64,000 bases of DNA from Caballeronia pedi (GCF_001544915.2 NZ_FCOE02000001.1:496001-560000), one strand, 5' to 3'; numbered from the stretch's first letter, positions 1-10,017 are shown. Notes: generated from the letters alone by a model not told the origin. Numbers and translations: made by a program.

Positions 1-1288
1 TGTGCGCGACGACGACTTCCTCGTCCGGATCGGACACGCGGCTTTCATCCCAGTCGGGCAATTCGGCGTGGCAGCCGTTCGAGAAACCATCCGCTTCGAT
101 CGCGTGCGCCGCCGCGCGGCCGATCACGAGGCATTCCAGCAGCGAGTTGCTCGCGAGCCGGTTCGCGCCGTGCAGCCCCGTGTACGACGTCTCGCCGACC
201 GCATATAGCCCCGGACGATCGGTGCGCCCGGCGAGATCGGTGACGACGCCGCCGCACGTGTAGTGCGCGGCGGGCACGACGGGAATCGGCTGCTTCGCGA
301 TATCGATGCCGAATTCGCGGCAGCGCGCGAGGATCGTCGGAAAGTGTTCTTCGAGAAACGCGCGCGGCTGATGGCTGATGTCGAGATACACGCAGTCGAT
401 GCCGCGCTTCTTGATCTCGAAGTCGATCGCCCGCGCGACGATATCGCGTGGCGCGAGTTCGGCGCGTTCGTCGTGCGCGGGCATGAAGCGCGTGCCGTCC
501 GGCAGACGCAGGACGCCGCCTTCGCCGCGCACCGCTTCGGAAATGAGGAACGACTTCGCGTACGGATGGAACAGGCAGGTCGGATGGAACTGGATGAACT
601 CCATGTTCGCGACGCGGCATCCCGCGCGCCACGCCATCGCGATGCCGTCGCCGGTCGCGGTGTCGGGGTTCGTCGTGTAGAGATAGACCTTGCCCGCGCC
701 GCCTGTTGCGAGCACCGTATGTGGCGCCTGAATGGTCACCGTGCGGCCCGAGTTCACATCCAGCGCGTAAAGCCCGTGGCAGCGGTGGCCGGGCAGCCCG
801 AGCCGGTCGGACGTGATCAGATCGATCGCGTAATGATCTTCGAGAACGGTGATGTTCGGATGGTTGCGCACGCGCGCGCTGAGCGTCGTGACCACCGCGT
901 GGCCGGTGGCGTCCGCCGCGTGAATGATGCGGCGATGGCTGTGACCGCCTTCGCGCGTCAGATGGAAACCGAGTTCGGCGGAGACATCGCGCGTGAAGGG
1001 CACGCCTTCCTCGATGAGCCATTCGATCGCCGCGCGCCCGTTCTCGACGATGAAGCGTGTCGCCGCTTCGTCGCACAGGCCGCCACCCGCGATGAGCGTA
1101 TCGCCGACGTGGTTATCGACGCTGTCGGCCGAGTCCAGCACGGCGGCGATGCCGCCTTGCGCCCAGTCGCTCGCCCCGACGCTCGCCGCGCGCTTGGCGA
1201 GGATCGCGACCCGCCGCGTTTCGGCCAGATTCAGCGCCACGCTCAGTCCAGCGAGCCCGCTCCCTACGATCGCCACATCGAAATTCAT
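1..1288 (-). CDS. nadB: L-aspartate oxidase NadB (3' end beyond window)
   Basis: FAD enzyme that oxidises L-aspartate to iminoaspartate, the first step of de novo NAD synthesis; it works with quinolinate synthase NadA in the cytoplasm. About 429 N-terminal residues are visible. They begin with a dinucleotide-binding GSGLAG (residues 9-14), then REGGHSHRR near 112-120, which is characteristic of the succinate dehydrogenase/fumarate reductase flavoprotein family, and [11 protein letters not shown] near 378, typical of aspartate oxidase. The ATG at 1288 leads directly into the Rossmann strand. The frame is still open at base 1, so the C-terminal helical domain lies outside. Partners nadA and nadC are not in view. 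The identification is firm. Confidence 0.95.
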   Translation of the reverse strand, partial: MNFDVAIVGSGLAGLSVALNLAETRRVAILAKRAASVGASDWAQGGIAAVLDSADSVDNHVGDTLIAGGGLCDEAATRFIVENGRAAIEWLIEEGVPFTRDVSAELGFHLTREGGHSHRRIIHAADATGHAVVTTLSARVRNHPNITVLEDHYAIDLITSDRLGLPGHRCHGLYALDVNSGRTVTIQAPHTVLATGGAGKVYLYTTNPDTATGDGIAMAWRAGCRVANMEFIQFHPTCLFHPYAKSFLISEAVRGEGGVLRLPDGTRFMPAHDERAELAPRDIVARAIDFEIKKRGIDCVYLDISHQPRAFLEEHFPTILARCREFGIDIAKQPIPVVPAAHYTCGGVVTDLAGRTDRPGLYAVGETSYTGLHGANRLASNSLLECLVIGRAAAHAIEADGFSNGCHAELPDWDESRVSDPDEEVVVAH

Positions 1289-1414
1289 GCTGCCGGTTCT
1301 CCGTCCGTGTTCTCATCGATAGCCGGCAAGCATACCCCGCGTGAACAATCAGTGACAGTGAAAACCCCCGCACGATCGTGTGTAAAGCGCGTGAAAAAGG
1401 CGGGCGAAAAAACA

Positions 1415-1442
1415 AAAAGCCCCGCGATTTGCGGGGCTTTTT
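1415..1442 (-). terminator. Rho-independent terminator of rpmB-rpmG
   Basis: An 11-bp perfect inverted repeat (1415-1425 with 1431-1441) has a GATTT loop and reads into T residues on the minus strand. It lies 33 bp after the rpmG stop. The repeat is A/T-flanked on both sides, so it may also act against plus-strand transcription. Confidence 0.85.
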
Positions 1443-1474
1443 GCTGTCTTCGTACAGGTTCTCAAGTTCAAGGC

Positions 1475-1642
1475 TTACTTGATCTTGGTTTCCTTGTACT
1501 CAACGTGCTTGCGGACGACGGGATCGAACTTCTTGATCGCCATCTTTTCCGGCATGTTGCGCTTGTTCTTGGTCGTCGTGTAGAAGTGACCCGTGCCTGC
1601 GGTCGATTCCAGCTTGATCTTGTCGCGTGCGCCCTTGGCCAT
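1475..1642 (-). CDS. rpmG: 50S ribosomal protein L33
   Basis: 55-residue L33 of the large ribosomal subunit. The translated start [13 protein letters not shown] and the internal TTTKNKRN are characteristic. It lacks the CxxC pairs of zinc-binding L33 paralogues, so it is the zinc-free type. It lies 11 bp downstream of rpmB on the same strand, the usual rpmB-rpmG pair, and a hairpin terminator follows. Confidence 0.97.
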   Translation of the reverse strand: MAKGARDKIKLESTAGTGHFYTTTKNKRNMPEKMAIKKFDPVVRKHVEYKETKIK

Positions 1643-1653
1643 ATGCGTGCTCC

Positions 1654-1887
1654 TTAGATTTCACCGCGTGCGCGCAGGTCTGCGAGCACGGCGTCAATAC
1701 CGTTCTTGTCGATCAGGCGCAGACCGGCGTTCGAAACGCGCAGACGGACCCAGCGATTTTCGCTTTCAACGAAGAAACGGCGGTTCTGCAGGTTCGGCAG
1801 GAAACGACGCTTGGTCTTGTTGTTTGCGTGGGAAACATTGTTGCCCGACATCGGGCCTTTCCCAGTTACTTGGCATACGCGTGCCAT
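1654..1887 (-). CDS. rpmB: 50S ribosomal protein L28
   Basis: 77-residue L28, beginning [20 protein letters not shown] and ending near LRARGEI, the full family length. The ATG at 1887 is preceded by AGGAG with suitable spacing. A longer in-frame extension exists but is not L28-like. First gene of the rpmB-rpmG unit. The leader from the predicted promoter at 2060-2089 would be about 165 nt. Confidence 0.97.
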   Translation of the reverse strand: MARVCQVTGKGPMSGNNVSHANNKTKRRFLPNLQNRRFFVESENRWVRLRVSNAGLRLIDKNGIDAVLADLRARGEI

Positions 1888-2059
1888 GAGGACACTCCTA
1901 ATACACGTTGAGTCTGAATCGAACGCTCGAGACGAAAACACTCGCTTTCATTTCGATGCCTCTTATCGCCCAATTTGCCGATCGGGGACTTGGCAGCACG
2001 GTTATGCCAATGAGGACCGCGTAAGTTCAGAGCAGGCGGGTTGAGAAAAGCAAACGTGG

Positions 2060-2089
2060 ATTCTAGCAGGAAAAACGCTGCAATATCAA
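2060..2089 (-). promoter_or_regulatory. Sigma-70 promoter of rpmB-rpmG
   Basis: On the minus strand, TTGATA (2089-2084) is followed after 18 bp by TAGAAT (2065-2060). This is close to consensus and points at rpmB, with transcription expected to start near 2053. Confidence 0.7.
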
Positions 2090-2112
2090 ACCTTTTGTCG
2101 CTTTCTCGTGCG

Positions 2113-2850
2113 TTACAGCCAGCCGTGGCGCGCAAACGAGAAGACATCGTTGGCCGCGACGACGATGTGATCGAGCAGCCGGACGTCGATTAGCGTCAGC
2201 GCGTCCTGCAGCGTCTTGGTCAGCCGGCGGTCGTTGGCGCTGGGCTCGACGCCGCCCGACGGGTGATTATGCGCGACGATCAGCCCCGCCGCGTTGAGCG
2301 TGAGCGCGCGCCGCACGATTTCACGCGGATAGACCGCCACGCGCGTGAGCGAACCGCGCGCGGATTCCTCTGCTTGCAGCAACTGATGACGCGCGTCGAG
2401 ATATAAACAGATGAATACTTCATAGGGCCGCGTACCGATCAGCAAGCGCAGATAGTCCTCGACCGCGCCCGGTGAGTTCAGCAGCGCGCGATCCTGCGCT
2501 TTCTCCGCCAGCGCCCGCCGGCACAGTTCGGACACGGCGAGCAAGGTCGCCGCGCGCGCCGGCCCGATCCCGCGCTGTTCGCGCAGGTCGACCGCCGACG
2601 CCTCCAGCACGCCGCGCAGCGAGCCGAAGCGCCCCAGCAACTGACGCGCGACATCGACGGCGCTCGCGCCGGGCAGGCCGGTGCGCAGGAACAGGGCGAA
2701 CAGTTCCGCGTCCGATAACGCCTCCGGCCCAGTGTCGAGCAGCCTTTCGCGTGGCCGGTCGCCGCGCGCCCATTTGTGGATCGGCACATGGGGCGCGATG
2801 ATCGGGTCGTCGGTTGCGGGCGGCGTCACGAGCCGCAGATCGGCGCTCAT
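2113..2850 (-). CDS. radC: RadC-family JAB/MPN-domain protein
   Basis: 245-residue RadC-like protein. An N-terminal helix-hairpin-helix-like region ([20 protein letters not shown], then an ORGIGPA-like loop reading [10 protein letters not shown]) precedes a JAMM/MPN domain. Its metal motif HNHPSG starts at residue 194 and the downstream Asp is at about 207. The family was once linked to DNA repair but its biochemical activity is unsettled. I chose the ATG at 2850 because it starts the conserved region; an in-frame start at 2922 would add 24 poorly conserved residues. Divergent from the FKBP gene. Confidence 0.88.
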   Translation of the reverse strand: MSADLRLVTPPATDDPIIAPHVPIHKWARGDRPRERLLDTGPEALSDAELFALFLRTGLPGASAVDVARQLLGRFGSLRGVLEASAVDLREQRGIGPARAATLLAVSELCRRALAEKAQDRALLNSPGAVEDYLRLLIGTRPYEVFICLYLDARHQLLQAEESARGSLTRVAVYPREIVRRALTLNAAGLIVAHNHPSGGVEPSANDRRLTKTLQDALTLIDVRLLDHIVVAANDVFSFARHGWL

Positions 2851-3054
2851 CGCTGCGCTCCGGGACGTCTTGTCGCGCGGGCGAGCGCACGCAGGACATC
2901 GCGGCGTGACGCGTCCCGACACAACTCTGTCTTACAATAGCGGCTTTGGCGCCCGGTTCGCACCGGCGCCGCGCGGTTCGCTGCTTCGCGCCGAAGAGCC
3001 GCCCCATGCGGAGCCCACGCTCTGCCTTCAAATGAACGGCCACATCCAATACTC

Positions 3055-3510
3055 ATGAGCATCATCGATATCTCCGAGGTGAAACCCGGTTCGCACGTCA
3101 CGCTTCATTACCGGCTCGCGCTTGCCGATGGCGCCGACATCGTCAACACGTTCGCCGACAAGCCCGCGACGCTCCTGCTCGGCGCAGGCCAGCTCGCGGA
3201 ACCCCTGGAAGAGATTCTGCAGGGCATGAAGGTCGGCCACCATTCGACCGTTCAGCTAACGCCCGATCAGGCGTTCGGTCCGCGCAATCCGGAACTCGTC
3301 CAGTGGGTGTCGCTCGCGACGCTGCGCGAAAACAGCATGATCGGCGAGGATTTTTCGCCCGGCGATCTCGTCGAATTCAACGCGCCGAACGGCGGACGCT
3401 ACGCGGGCGTGCTGAAGGAAGTCGGCGAGACCGCGGCGCTGTTCGACTTCAACCACCCGCTCGCGGGCCAGGCGCTCGTCTTCGAAGTGAAAATCATCGG
3501 GATTCTGTAA
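3055..3510 (+). CDS. fkpB: FKBP-type peptidyl-prolyl cis-trans isomerase (SlpA/FkpB-like)
   Basis: 151-residue small FKBP/SlpA-type prolyl isomerase. The fold begins with [15 protein letters not shown]; an inserted flap domain (about residues 70-130, including [15 protein letters not shown]) is followed by [16 protein letters not shown], the signature stretch of SlyD/SlpA proteins. There is no signal peptide, so it is cytoplasmic, and the metal-binding His-rich tail of SlyD is absent. It is placed 2 bp before ispH, the classical fkpB-ispH pair, and is probably cotranscribed with it. Confidence 0.92.
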   Translation: MSIIDISEVKPGSHVTLHYRLALADGADIVNTFADKPATLLLGAGQLAEPLEEILQGMKVGHHSTVQLTPDQAFGPRNPELVQWVSLATLRENSMIGEDFSPGDLVEFNAPNGGRYAGVLKEVGETAALFDFNHPLAGQALVFEVKIIGIL

Positions 3511-3512
3511 CC

Positions 3513-4475
3513 ATGATTGAAAGCCTCAACGAAGTTCAGACCGACGTCGAAATCCTGCTCGCGCAGCCGCGCGGGTTCTGCGCGGGCGTCGATCGCGCGA
3601 TCGAAATCGTCGAGCGCGCGATCAAGCTGTTCGGCGCGCCCATCTACGTGCGCCACGAGATCGTCCATAACGCTTATGTCGTCGCGGATCTGCGCAAGAA
3701 GGGCGCGATCTTCATCGAAGAGCTCTCCGACGTCCCCGAAGGCGCCACGCTGATCTTCAGCGCGCACGGCGTCTCGAAAGCGGTGCGCGGCGAAGCGGAA
3801 GCGCGCGGTCTGCGCGTGTTCGACGCCACCTGCCCGCTCGTGACCAAGGTGCATATCGAAGTGGCGAAGATGCGCCAGGAAGGCTTCGATATCGTGATGA
3901 TCGGCCACAAGGGCCATCCGGAAGTCGAAGGCACGATGGGGCAGTCGGGCGAGGGCATGCATCTCGTCGAGGATATCGAGGACGTGCTGAAGCTCGATCT
4001 GCCCGATCCGCAGCGCATCGCGTACGTCACGCAGACCACGCTGTCCGTCGACGACGCCTCGGCGATCATCGACGCGCTCAAGGCCAAATATCCCGACGTC
4101 AAGGAACCGAAGAAGCAGGACATCTGCTACGCGACGCAGAACCGCCAGGACGCGGTGAAGTTCCTCGCGCCGCAATGCGATGTCGTGATCGTCGTCGGCA
4201 GCCCGAACAGCTCGAATTCGAGCCGTCTGCGCGAAGTGGCCGAGAAGCGCGGCATCCCCTCCTATATGGTGGATTCGCCGGCGCAGATCGATCCGCAGTG
4301 GGTCGAAGGCAAGAAGCGCATCGGCGTGACGGCGGGCGCCTCGGCGCCGGAAGTGCTGGCGCAGGCGGTCATCGCGCGCTTGCGCGAACTCGGCGTGCGC
4401 AACGTGCGCTCGCTCGAGGGCATCGAGGAGACGATTTCCTTTCCGCTGCCGCGCGGCCTCTCACTGCCGCAATGA
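3513..4475 (+). CDS. ispH: 4-hydroxy-3-methylbut-2-enyl diphosphate reductase IspH
   Basis: 320-residue iron-sulfur enzyme for the last step of the MEP isoprenoid pathway, converting HMBPP to IPP and DMAPP. The three cluster cysteines are present: C23 (QPRGFCAGV), C107 (FDATCPLV) and C205 (DICYATQNR). The [10 protein letters not shown] stretch near 135 carries the proton-relay Glu. The ATG at 3513 follows the fkpB stop almost directly; the frame is open further upstream inside fkpB but that part is not IspH-like. A terminator follows at 4493. Confidence 0.97.
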   Translation: MIESLNEVQTDVEILLAQPRGFCAGVDRAIEIVERAIKLFGAPIYVRHEIVHNAYVVADLRKKGAIFIEELSDVPEGATLIFSAHGVSKAVRGEAEARGLRVFDATCPLVTKVHIEVAKMRQEGFDIVMIGHKGHPEVEGTMGQSGEGMHLVEDIEDVLKLDLPDPQRIAYVTQTTLSVDDASAIIDALKAKYPDVKEPKKQDICYATQNRQDAVKFLAPQCDVVIVVGSPNSSNSSRLREVAEKRGIPSYMVDSPAQIDPQWVEGKKRIGVTAGASAPEVLAQAVIARLRELGVRNVRSLEGIEETISFPLPRGLSLPQ

Positions 4476-4492
4476 TTCGACGAGTTATTCGA

Positions 4493-4519
4493 AAAAGCGC
4501 CTCCGGGCGCTTTTTTTTC
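4493..4519 (+). terminator. Rho-independent terminator after ispH
   Basis: A 10-bp perfect stem (4493-4502 with 4507-4516) has a TCCG loop and continues into a run of eight T. It starts 18 bp after the ispH stop. Confidence 0.9.
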
Positions 4520-4811
4520 GCCTGGAGAAACACATCACGCGGCGCACTAGGGAACCCGTGCGCGAGATACGAAACCAAGCGTAGGCACCGTTTCGGGGCG
4601 CGCATTCAATGGGCGTTTTCCTCTAAAACTCTTCAGGGCTTCCCCGTAAATCCGATAAGCAAACGTAACCCTCGAAATTCACCCGATTAAACCTGTTTCC
4701 GTTATGGTGCAACTACTGCACAAAATCGAATCGCAACCCGGTTGCGACTTTGCGGGAAAATGGCCGGAAAATGGCGGTTGCAATGCTGGAAAACCCCGCC
4801 ACGCAAGAATA
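4520..4811. other. Intergenic stretch without a supported gene
   Basis: About 380 bp separate the ispH terminator from the liv binding-protein gene. I see no credible coding frame on either strand here. The downstream part holds the promoter annotated at 4812. The sequence is somewhat AT-richer than its surroundings. Confidence 0.5.
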
Positions 4812-4839
4812 TTGCTCGTCTCATATTTAGCGTTACAAT
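4812..4839 (+). promoter_or_regulatory. Predicted sigma-70 promoter of the liv binding-protein gene
   Basis: TTGCTC (4812-4817), a 16-bp spacer and TACAAT (4834-4839) lie 65 bp before the ATG at 4904. Confidence 0.5.
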
Positions 4840-4903
4840 GCGCGCGTCTTGAGGCCAGAAGGGTTCACGACGACTGTTTTTAGAGGCGCAGGAGACCTAT
4901 TTG

Positions 4904-6124
4904 ATGCGATTCAAGTTTGCTCACGCCGTGTCCATCGCGGCTGCGGTTGCAATGGTCACCGCATGCGGCAAAAAGGATGAGGGTGGGGCGAGCACGGCAG
5001 CGTCGGCAGCGAGTTCCGCTGCTGCGCCGGCTGCGTCCGCGCCTGCGCCGGCGAGTGAGGCAACTGTCGTGAAGATCGGTCACGTCGCGCCCCTGACGGG
5101 CCTGCAGGCGCATCTCGGCAAAGACAATGAAAACGGCGCGCGGCTCGCCCTCGAAGAGATCAGCGCGCAGGGTTTGACGATCGACGGCCATTCCATCCAT
5201 CTGGTGCTCGACGCCCAGGACGACGCCGCCGATCCGCGCGTCGGCACGGAAGCGGCGCAGAAACTCGTCGACGACCATGTGGTCGCGGTGATCGGGCACA
5301 TGAACTCGGGCGTGTCGATTCCGGCGTCGAAAATCTACAGCGATGCGGGCATCGCGCAGATTTCGCCGTCGACGACCAACCCGCAGTACACGCAACAAGG
5401 CTACAAGACGACGTTCCGCGTCGTGGCGACCGACGCGCTGCAAGGCCCCGTGCTGGCCGGCTACGCGATGAAGACGCTGCATGCGAAGAAGGTCGTGGTG
5501 GTGGACGACGCCAGCGCCTACGGGCGGGGACTCGCCGACGAATTCGTGAAAACGGCGCAGGCCGGCGGCGTGAAGGTCGCGGCGCGCGAGGCCACTACTG
5601 AAAAGGCGCGCAACTTCAAGGCGATCCTGACCAAGATCAAGCGCATCCAGCCGGATGTCGTCATGTACGGCGGCATGGACGTGACGGGCGGCCCGTTTGC
5701 GAAGGAAGCGGCGGCGCTCGGCATCAAGGCGAAGATCCTCGCCGGCGACGGCGTCTGCACCGACAAGCTGGCCGAGCTCGCGGGCGACGCGGTGCAAAAC
5801 ATCATCTGCTCGGAGGCGGGACTCGCGCTTCCGAAGATGGACAAGGGAGCGGACTTCGAAAAGAAGTACGAAGCACGCTTTCACACGCCGGTGCAGATTT
5901 ACGCGCCGTTCACGTATGACGCGATGTACGTGATCGTCGATGCAATGAAGCGCGCCAACTCCATCGAAGCGCCCAAGGTGCTGGCTGCGATCGCCACGAC
6001 CGACTACAACGGTCTGACGGGGCATATCGCATTCGACGACAAGGGCGATCTGAAGGCGGGGACCATCACGCTGTACGACTTCAAGGACAAGAAGAAAGAC
6101 GTACTCGACGTCATCAGGCAGTAG
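4904..6124 (+). CDS. Branched-chain amino-acid ABC transporter substrate-binding lipoprotein
   Basis: 406-residue type I periplasmic binding protein (LivJ/LivK family). A lipoprotein signal ends in the lipobox VTAC with Cys21, and an Ala/Ser/Pro-rich linker follows to about residue 55. The mature domain starts VVKIGHVAPLTGLQAHLGKD and contains VVAVIGHMNSGVSIPAS and ISPSTTNPQYT, typical of LIV-binding proteins. I chose the ATG at 4904 because GGAGA lies about 10 bp upstream; a TTG at 4901 is also in frame. It probably feeds the LivHMGF permease encoded downstream, though 212 bp separate them. The exact substrate cannot be read from sequence. Confidence 0.92.
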   Translation: MRFKFAHAVSIAAAVAMVTACGKKDEGGASTAASAASSAAAPAASAPAPASEATVVKIGHVAPLTGLQAHLGKDNENGARLALEEISAQGLTIDGHSIHLVLDAQDDAADPRVGTEAAQKLVDDHVVAVIGHMNSGVSIPASKIYSDAGIAQISPSTTNPQYTQQGYKTTFRVVATDALQGPVLAGYAMKTLHAKKVVVVDDASAYGRGLADEFVKTAQAGGVKVAAREATTEKARNFKAILTKIKRIQPDVVMYGGMDVTGGPFAKEAAALGIKAKILAGDGVCTDKLAELAGDAVQNIICSEAGLALPKMDKGADFEKKYEARFHTPVQIYAPFTYDAMYVIVDAMKRANSIEAPKVLAAIATTDYNGLTGHIAFDDKGDLKAGTITLYDFKDKKKDVLDVIRQ

Positions 6125-6133
6125 GCAGTCTGG

Positions 6134-6160
6134 CGGCGCCAGCTATCCGGCGGCGCCGTT
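6134..6160 (+). terminator. Possible terminator or attenuator between binding protein and livH
   Basis: CGGCGCC (6134-6140) pairs with GGCGCCG (6152-6158) and four T follow. A weak terminator here would let the binding protein be made in excess over the membrane parts, as is common in such operons. This is inference. Confidence 0.4.
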
Positions 6161-6336
6161 TTCGTATCCGTCCGTGAAACGCTTGCAGCCTCATCCGGCC
6201 GCGAGCGGACGATCGGCGCTCAACCTTTACCGGTTTTTTAAAAAGTACGCGCAGTGCCGCTTAGATTTCGCTTCCCACCGGTTTATCGGCCGGTGATAAA
6301 AGCGTTATCGAAACGCACGGGGCTAAGGAGCTTTGA

Positions 6337-7287
6337 ATGGATATTTTCATCCAGCAGATCATCAACGGTCTGGTGCTTGGCAGCGTCTACGCCATCATCG
6401 CACTGGGCTATACGATGGTGTACGGGATTCTCGGCATCATCAACTTCGCGCACGGGGACGTGCTGATGGTCGGCGCGATGGTGGCGCTCTCGGCCATCGG
6501 CGTCATGCAGAATCACGTTCCCGGTCTGCCCGGGCCGATCATGCTGACGATCGCGCTCGTGGTCGCCGCGGTCGTTTGCGCGCTCGTTGGCTACACGATC
6601 GAAAAAGTCGCGTACCGGCCGCTGCGCAAAGCGCCGCGTCTCGCGCCACTGATCACTGCGATCGGCGTGTCGATCCTCTTGCAGACCGTCGCGATGATGA
6701 TCTGGGGCCGCAATCCGCTCGCCTTCCCGCAGCTTTTGCCGACCGATCCGATCAACATCATCGCCGCCGACGACACCCGTCCGGGCGCGGTGATCTCGAT
6801 GACGGAAATCGTGATCATCGTGGTCGCGTTCATCGTGATGGCCGGCTTGCTGCTCCTCGTGCACAAGACGAAGCTCGGCCGCGCGATGCGCGCGATCGCC
6901 GAGAACCCGGCGAACGCCTCGCTGATGGGCGTGAATCCGAACTTCGTGATCTCAGCGACCTTCATGATCGGCTCGGCGCTCGCTGCGCTGGCGGGCGTGA
7001 TGATCGCGTCGGAATACGGCAACGCGCACTTCTACATGGGCTTCATCCCCGGCCTGAAGGCGTTCACGGCGGCGGTGCTGGGCGGTATCGGCAACCTCGG
7101 CGGCGCGATGGTCGGCGGCGTGTTGCTGGGTCTCATCGAACAGTTGGGCGCCGGTTATATCGGCAATCTGACAGGCGGCGTCTTCGGGTCGAACTACCAG
7201 GACGTGTTCGCCTTCATCGTGCTGATCATCGTGCTCGTGTTCCGTCCGTCGGGTCTGCTCGGCGAACGTGTCGCGGACCGCGCTTAA
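6337..7287 (+). CDS. livH: Branched-chain amino-acid ABC permease LivH
   Basis: 316-residue integral membrane permease of the LIV-I type. The N-terminus IINGLVLGSVYAIIALGYTM and the following YGILGIINFAHGD are the family hallmark. About eight hydrophobic segments can be counted, and the cytoplasmic loop around GRAMRAIAENPANASLMGV matches the ATPase-contacting region. GGAG precedes the ATG by 7 bp. It forms the transmembrane pore with LivM; livM starts 24 bp downstream. Confidence 0.95.
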   Translation: MDIFIQQIINGLVLGSVYAIIALGYTMVYGILGIINFAHGDVLMVGAMVALSAIGVMQNHVPGLPGPIMLTIALVVAAVVCALVGYTIEKVAYRPLRKAPRLAPLITAIGVSILLQTVAMMIWGRNPLAFPQLLPTDPINIIAADDTRPGAVISMTEIVIIVVAFIVMAGLLLLVHKTKLGRAMRAIAENPANASLMGVNPNFVISATFMIGSALAALAGVMIASEYGNAHFYMGFIPGLKAFTAAVLGGIGNLGGAMVGGVLLGLIEQLGAGYIGNLTGGVFGSNYQDVFAFIVLIIVLVFRPSGLLGERVADRA

Positions 7288-7311
7288 AGACCGTGTGAGG
7301 AGCTCAAAAAA

Positions 7312-8481
7312 ATGACATCGATTCAACCGATTGAGCCGTCCACGACGCTCATCCCCGAGAAAAATACGACGAAGACGCTCGTCATCGGCATTCTCACCGC
7401 CGTGTTCGTGATCGCCGCACCGATGGTGATCGGCGCCGCCGGCGGCAACTACTGGGTCCGCGTGCTCGACTTCGCGATGCTGTACGTGATGCTCGCGCTG
7501 GGTCTGAACGTGGTGGTCGGTTTCGCCGGCCTGCTCGATTTGGGCTACATCGCGTTCTACGCGGTGGGCGCGTACACGGCGGCATTGCTGTCGTCGCCGC
7601 AGCTGACGACGCATTTCGAATGGATCGCGCAGCTCGCGCCCGGCGGATTGCATGTGCCGTTCCTCATCATCGTGCCCTGCGCGATGGCGCTCGCGGCCAC
7701 CTTCGGCGTGCTGCTCGGCGCACCGACCTTGCGTCTGCGCGGCGACTACCTCGCCATCGTGACGCTGGGCTTCGGGGAAATCGTCCGGATCTTCATGAAC
7801 AACCTCGACCGGCCGATCAACATCACGAACGGTCCGAAGGGCATCACGGGCATCGATCCGGTGACGGTGGCGGGCTTCAACCTGTCGCAGACACACGAGT
7901 TCTTCGGCATGAAGTTCCCGTCGGTCTACATGTATTACTACCTGTTCGTGCTCGGCGCGCTGCTGGTGATCTGGGTGTGTACGCGCCTGCAGCATTCGCG
8001 CATCGGCCGCGCATGGGCGGCGATCCGCGAAGACGAAATCGCCGCGAAGGCGATGGGCATCAACACCCGTAACGTGAAGCTGCTCGCGTTCGCGATGGGC
8101 GCGTCGTTCGGCGGTCTGTCGGGCGCGATGTTCGGCGCGTTCCAGGGCTTCGTGTCGCCGGAATCGTTCACCTTCTGGGAATCGATCGTCGTGCTGGCGT
8201 GCGTGGTGCTGGGCGGCATGGGCCACATCCCCGGCGTGATTCTCGGCGCGGTGCTGCTCGCCGTGTTCCCCGAATTCCTGCGCTCGACGATGGGCCCGCT
8301 GCAGAACGCCATCTTCGGCCATCAGATCGTCGATACCGAAGTCATCCGTCAGTTGCTCTACGGTCTGGCGATGGTGCTGATCATGCTGTATCGCTCGGAA
8401 GGCCTGTGGCCCGCCGCGAAACACGAAGACAAGATCGCGAAGATCGCGAAGCGCGGCGGCAAGAAGCCGGTGCGCGCATAA
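7312..8481 (+). CDS. livM: Branched-chain amino-acid ABC permease LivM
   Basis: 389-residue LivM-type permease. It has a hydrophilic N-terminal extension of about 22 residues, then multiple membrane segments, the family motif LGLNVVVGFAGLLDLGYIAF (about 62-81) and RLRGDYLAIVTLGFGEI. The ATPase-contact loop is GRAWAAIREDEIAAKAMGI. The C-terminus is lysine-rich and cytoplasmic. GAGG lies ahead of the ATG. Pairs with LivH. Confidence 0.95.
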   Translation: MTSIQPIEPSTTLIPEKNTTKTLVIGILTAVFVIAAPMVIGAAGGNYWVRVLDFAMLYVMLALGLNVVVGFAGLLDLGYIAFYAVGAYTAALLSSPQLTTHFEWIAQLAPGGLHVPFLIIVPCAMALAATFGVLLGAPTLRLRGDYLAIVTLGFGEIVRIFMNNLDRPINITNGPKGITGIDPVTVAGFNLSQTHEFFGMKFPSVYMYYYLFVLGALLVIWVCTRLQHSRIGRAWAAIREDEIAAKAMGINTRNVKLLAFAMGASFGGLSGAMFGAFQGFVSPESFTFWESIVVLACVVLGGMGHIPGVILGAVLLAVFPEFLRSTMGPLQNAIFGHQIVDTEVIRQLLYGLAMVLIMLYRSEGLWPAAKHEDKIAKIAKRGGKKPVRA

Positions 8482-8497
8482 GGCGGAGATCCAGAAC

Positions 8498-9274
8498 ATG
8501 AGCGAAAAACAAACGCGACTTTCCGTCAAGGGCGTCAACAAGCGCTTCGGCGGCTTGCAGGCGCTGTCCGATGTCGGCCTGCAGATCAAGGAAGGCGAGA
8601 TTTACGGTTTGATCGGCCCGAACGGCGCCGGCAAGACGACCTTCTTCAACGTGATCACCGGTCTGTACACGCCCGATTCTGGCGAGTTCAAGCTCGATGG
8701 TCAGGCGTACACGCCGACCGCCGTCTATCAGGTGGCGAAGGCGGGCATCGCGCGCACGTTCCAGAACATTCGCCTCTTCGGCGGCATGACCGCGCTGGAA
8801 AACGTGATGGTCGGCCGTCACGTTCGCACGAAGCATGGTCTGATCGGCGCGGTGTTCCAGACGCCTGCCGAGCGCCGTGAAGAGCGTGAGATCAAGGAGC
8901 GCGCGCTCGAACTGCTCGAATACGTGGGCGTGCTGCAATACGCGGACTACACGTCGCGCAATCTGTCGTACGGTCACCAGCGGCGTCTGGAGATCGCACG
9001 CGCACTGGCGACCGATCCGAAGCTGCTCGCGCTCGACGAACCGGCCGCCGGCATGAATGCGACGGAGAAGGTCGAACTGACGCGTCTGCTCGACAAGATC
9101 CGCTCGGACGGCAAGACGATTCTTTTGATCGAACACGACGTGAAACTCGTGATGGGATTGTGCAACCGCATGACGGTGCTCGATTACGGCAAGGTGATCG
9201 CCGAAGGTCTGCCGCAGGACGTGCAGAAGGACCCGAAGGTGATCGAGGCATATCTGGGTGCGGGGGTGCACTAA
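8498..9274 (+). CDS. livG: Branched-chain amino-acid ABC transporter ATPase LivG
   Basis: 258-residue ABC ATPase. Walker A GPNGAGKTT is at 40-48 and the Q-loop region is FQNIRLFGGMTALENV. The signature appears as LSYGHQRRLEIARAL, the LivG variant in which the usual LSGGQ is LSYGH. Walker B is LLALDEPAAG and the switch His is in LIEHDVKLVMG. Starts 16 bp after livM; its stop directly abuts the livF start. Confidence 0.95.
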   Translation: MSEKQTRLSVKGVNKRFGGLQALSDVGLQIKEGEIYGLIGPNGAGKTTFFNVITGLYTPDSGEFKLDGQAYTPTAVYQVAKAGIARTFQNIRLFGGMTALENVMVGRHVRTKHGLIGAVFQTPAERREEREIKERALELLEYVGVLQYADYTSRNLSYGHQRRLEIARALATDPKLLALDEPAAGMNATEKVELTRLLDKIRSDGKTILLIEHDVKLVMGLCNRMTVLDYGKVIAEGLPQDVQKDPKVIEAYLGAGVH

Positions 9275-9997
9275 ATGGCGACCACAAGCGCAATGTTGAA
9301 GGTCAAGGGTCTACAGGTGAATTACGGCGGCATCCAGGCGGTGAAGGGTGTCGATCTGGAAGTCGGGCAGGGCGAACTCGTTACGCTGATCGGCGCGAAC
9401 GGCGCGGGCAAGACCACGACGATGAAGGCCATCACCGGTCTCAAGCCGTACTCGGGCGGCGATATCGAGTACATGGGCCAGTCGATCAAGGGCGTGCCCA
9501 CGCACGAGCTGCTCAAGCGCGGCCTCGCGATGGTGCCGGAGGGCCGCGGCATCTTCGCGCGCATGTCGATTCTCGAGAACATGCAGATGGGCGCGTATCT
9601 GCGCAACGACACCGACGGCATCCAGAAAGACACCGAGCGCATGTTCGGTTTCTTTCCGCGCCTGAAGGAACGGGCGTCGCAATACGCGGGCACGCTCTCG
9701 GGCGGCGAACAGCAGATGCTCGCGATGGCGCGCGCGCTGCTCTCGCGTCCGAAGCTGCTGCTGCTCGACGAACCGTCGATGGGTCTGTCGCCGATCATGG
9801 TCGAGAAGATCTTCGAAGTGGTGCGCGAGATTTCGTCGGAAGGGCTGACGGTGCTGCTCGTGGAGCAGAACGCGCGTCTCGCGTTGCAGGCCGCGAATCG
9901 CGGTTATGTGATGGATTCGGGCACGGTCACGATGTCCGGCGATGCGAAGATCATGCTCGATGATCCGAAGGTCAGAGCGGCTTATCTGGGCGAGTAA
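9275..9997 (+). CDS. livF: Branched-chain amino-acid ABC transporter ATPase LivF
   Basis: 240-residue ABC ATPase and partner of LivG. Walker A GANGAGKTT is at 40-48, the signature is LSGGEQQMLAMARAL and Walker B is LLLLDEPSMGLSP. EGRGIFARMSILENM is typical of LivF. The ATG follows the livG stop with no gap, implying translational coupling. A strong terminator at 10018 ends the operon. Confidence 0.95.
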   Translation: MATTSAMLKVKGLQVNYGGIQAVKGVDLEVGQGELVTLIGANGAGKTTTMKAITGLKPYSGGDIEYMGQSIKGVPTHELLKRGLAMVPEGRGIFARMSILENMQMGAYLRNDTDGIQKDTERMFGFFPRLKERASQYAGTLSGGEQQMLAMARALLSRPKLLLLDEPSMGLSPIMVEKIFEVVREISSEGLTVLLVEQNARLALQAANRGYVMDSGTVTMSGDAKIMLDDPKVRAAYLGE

Positions 9998-10017
9998 GCG
10001 TCGCTTGTTTGTCGATG

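Noticed and set aside
6952..8589. 545-codon open frame antisense to livM
   Set aside because: His/Arg/Asp-rich shadow of a well-supported permease gene.
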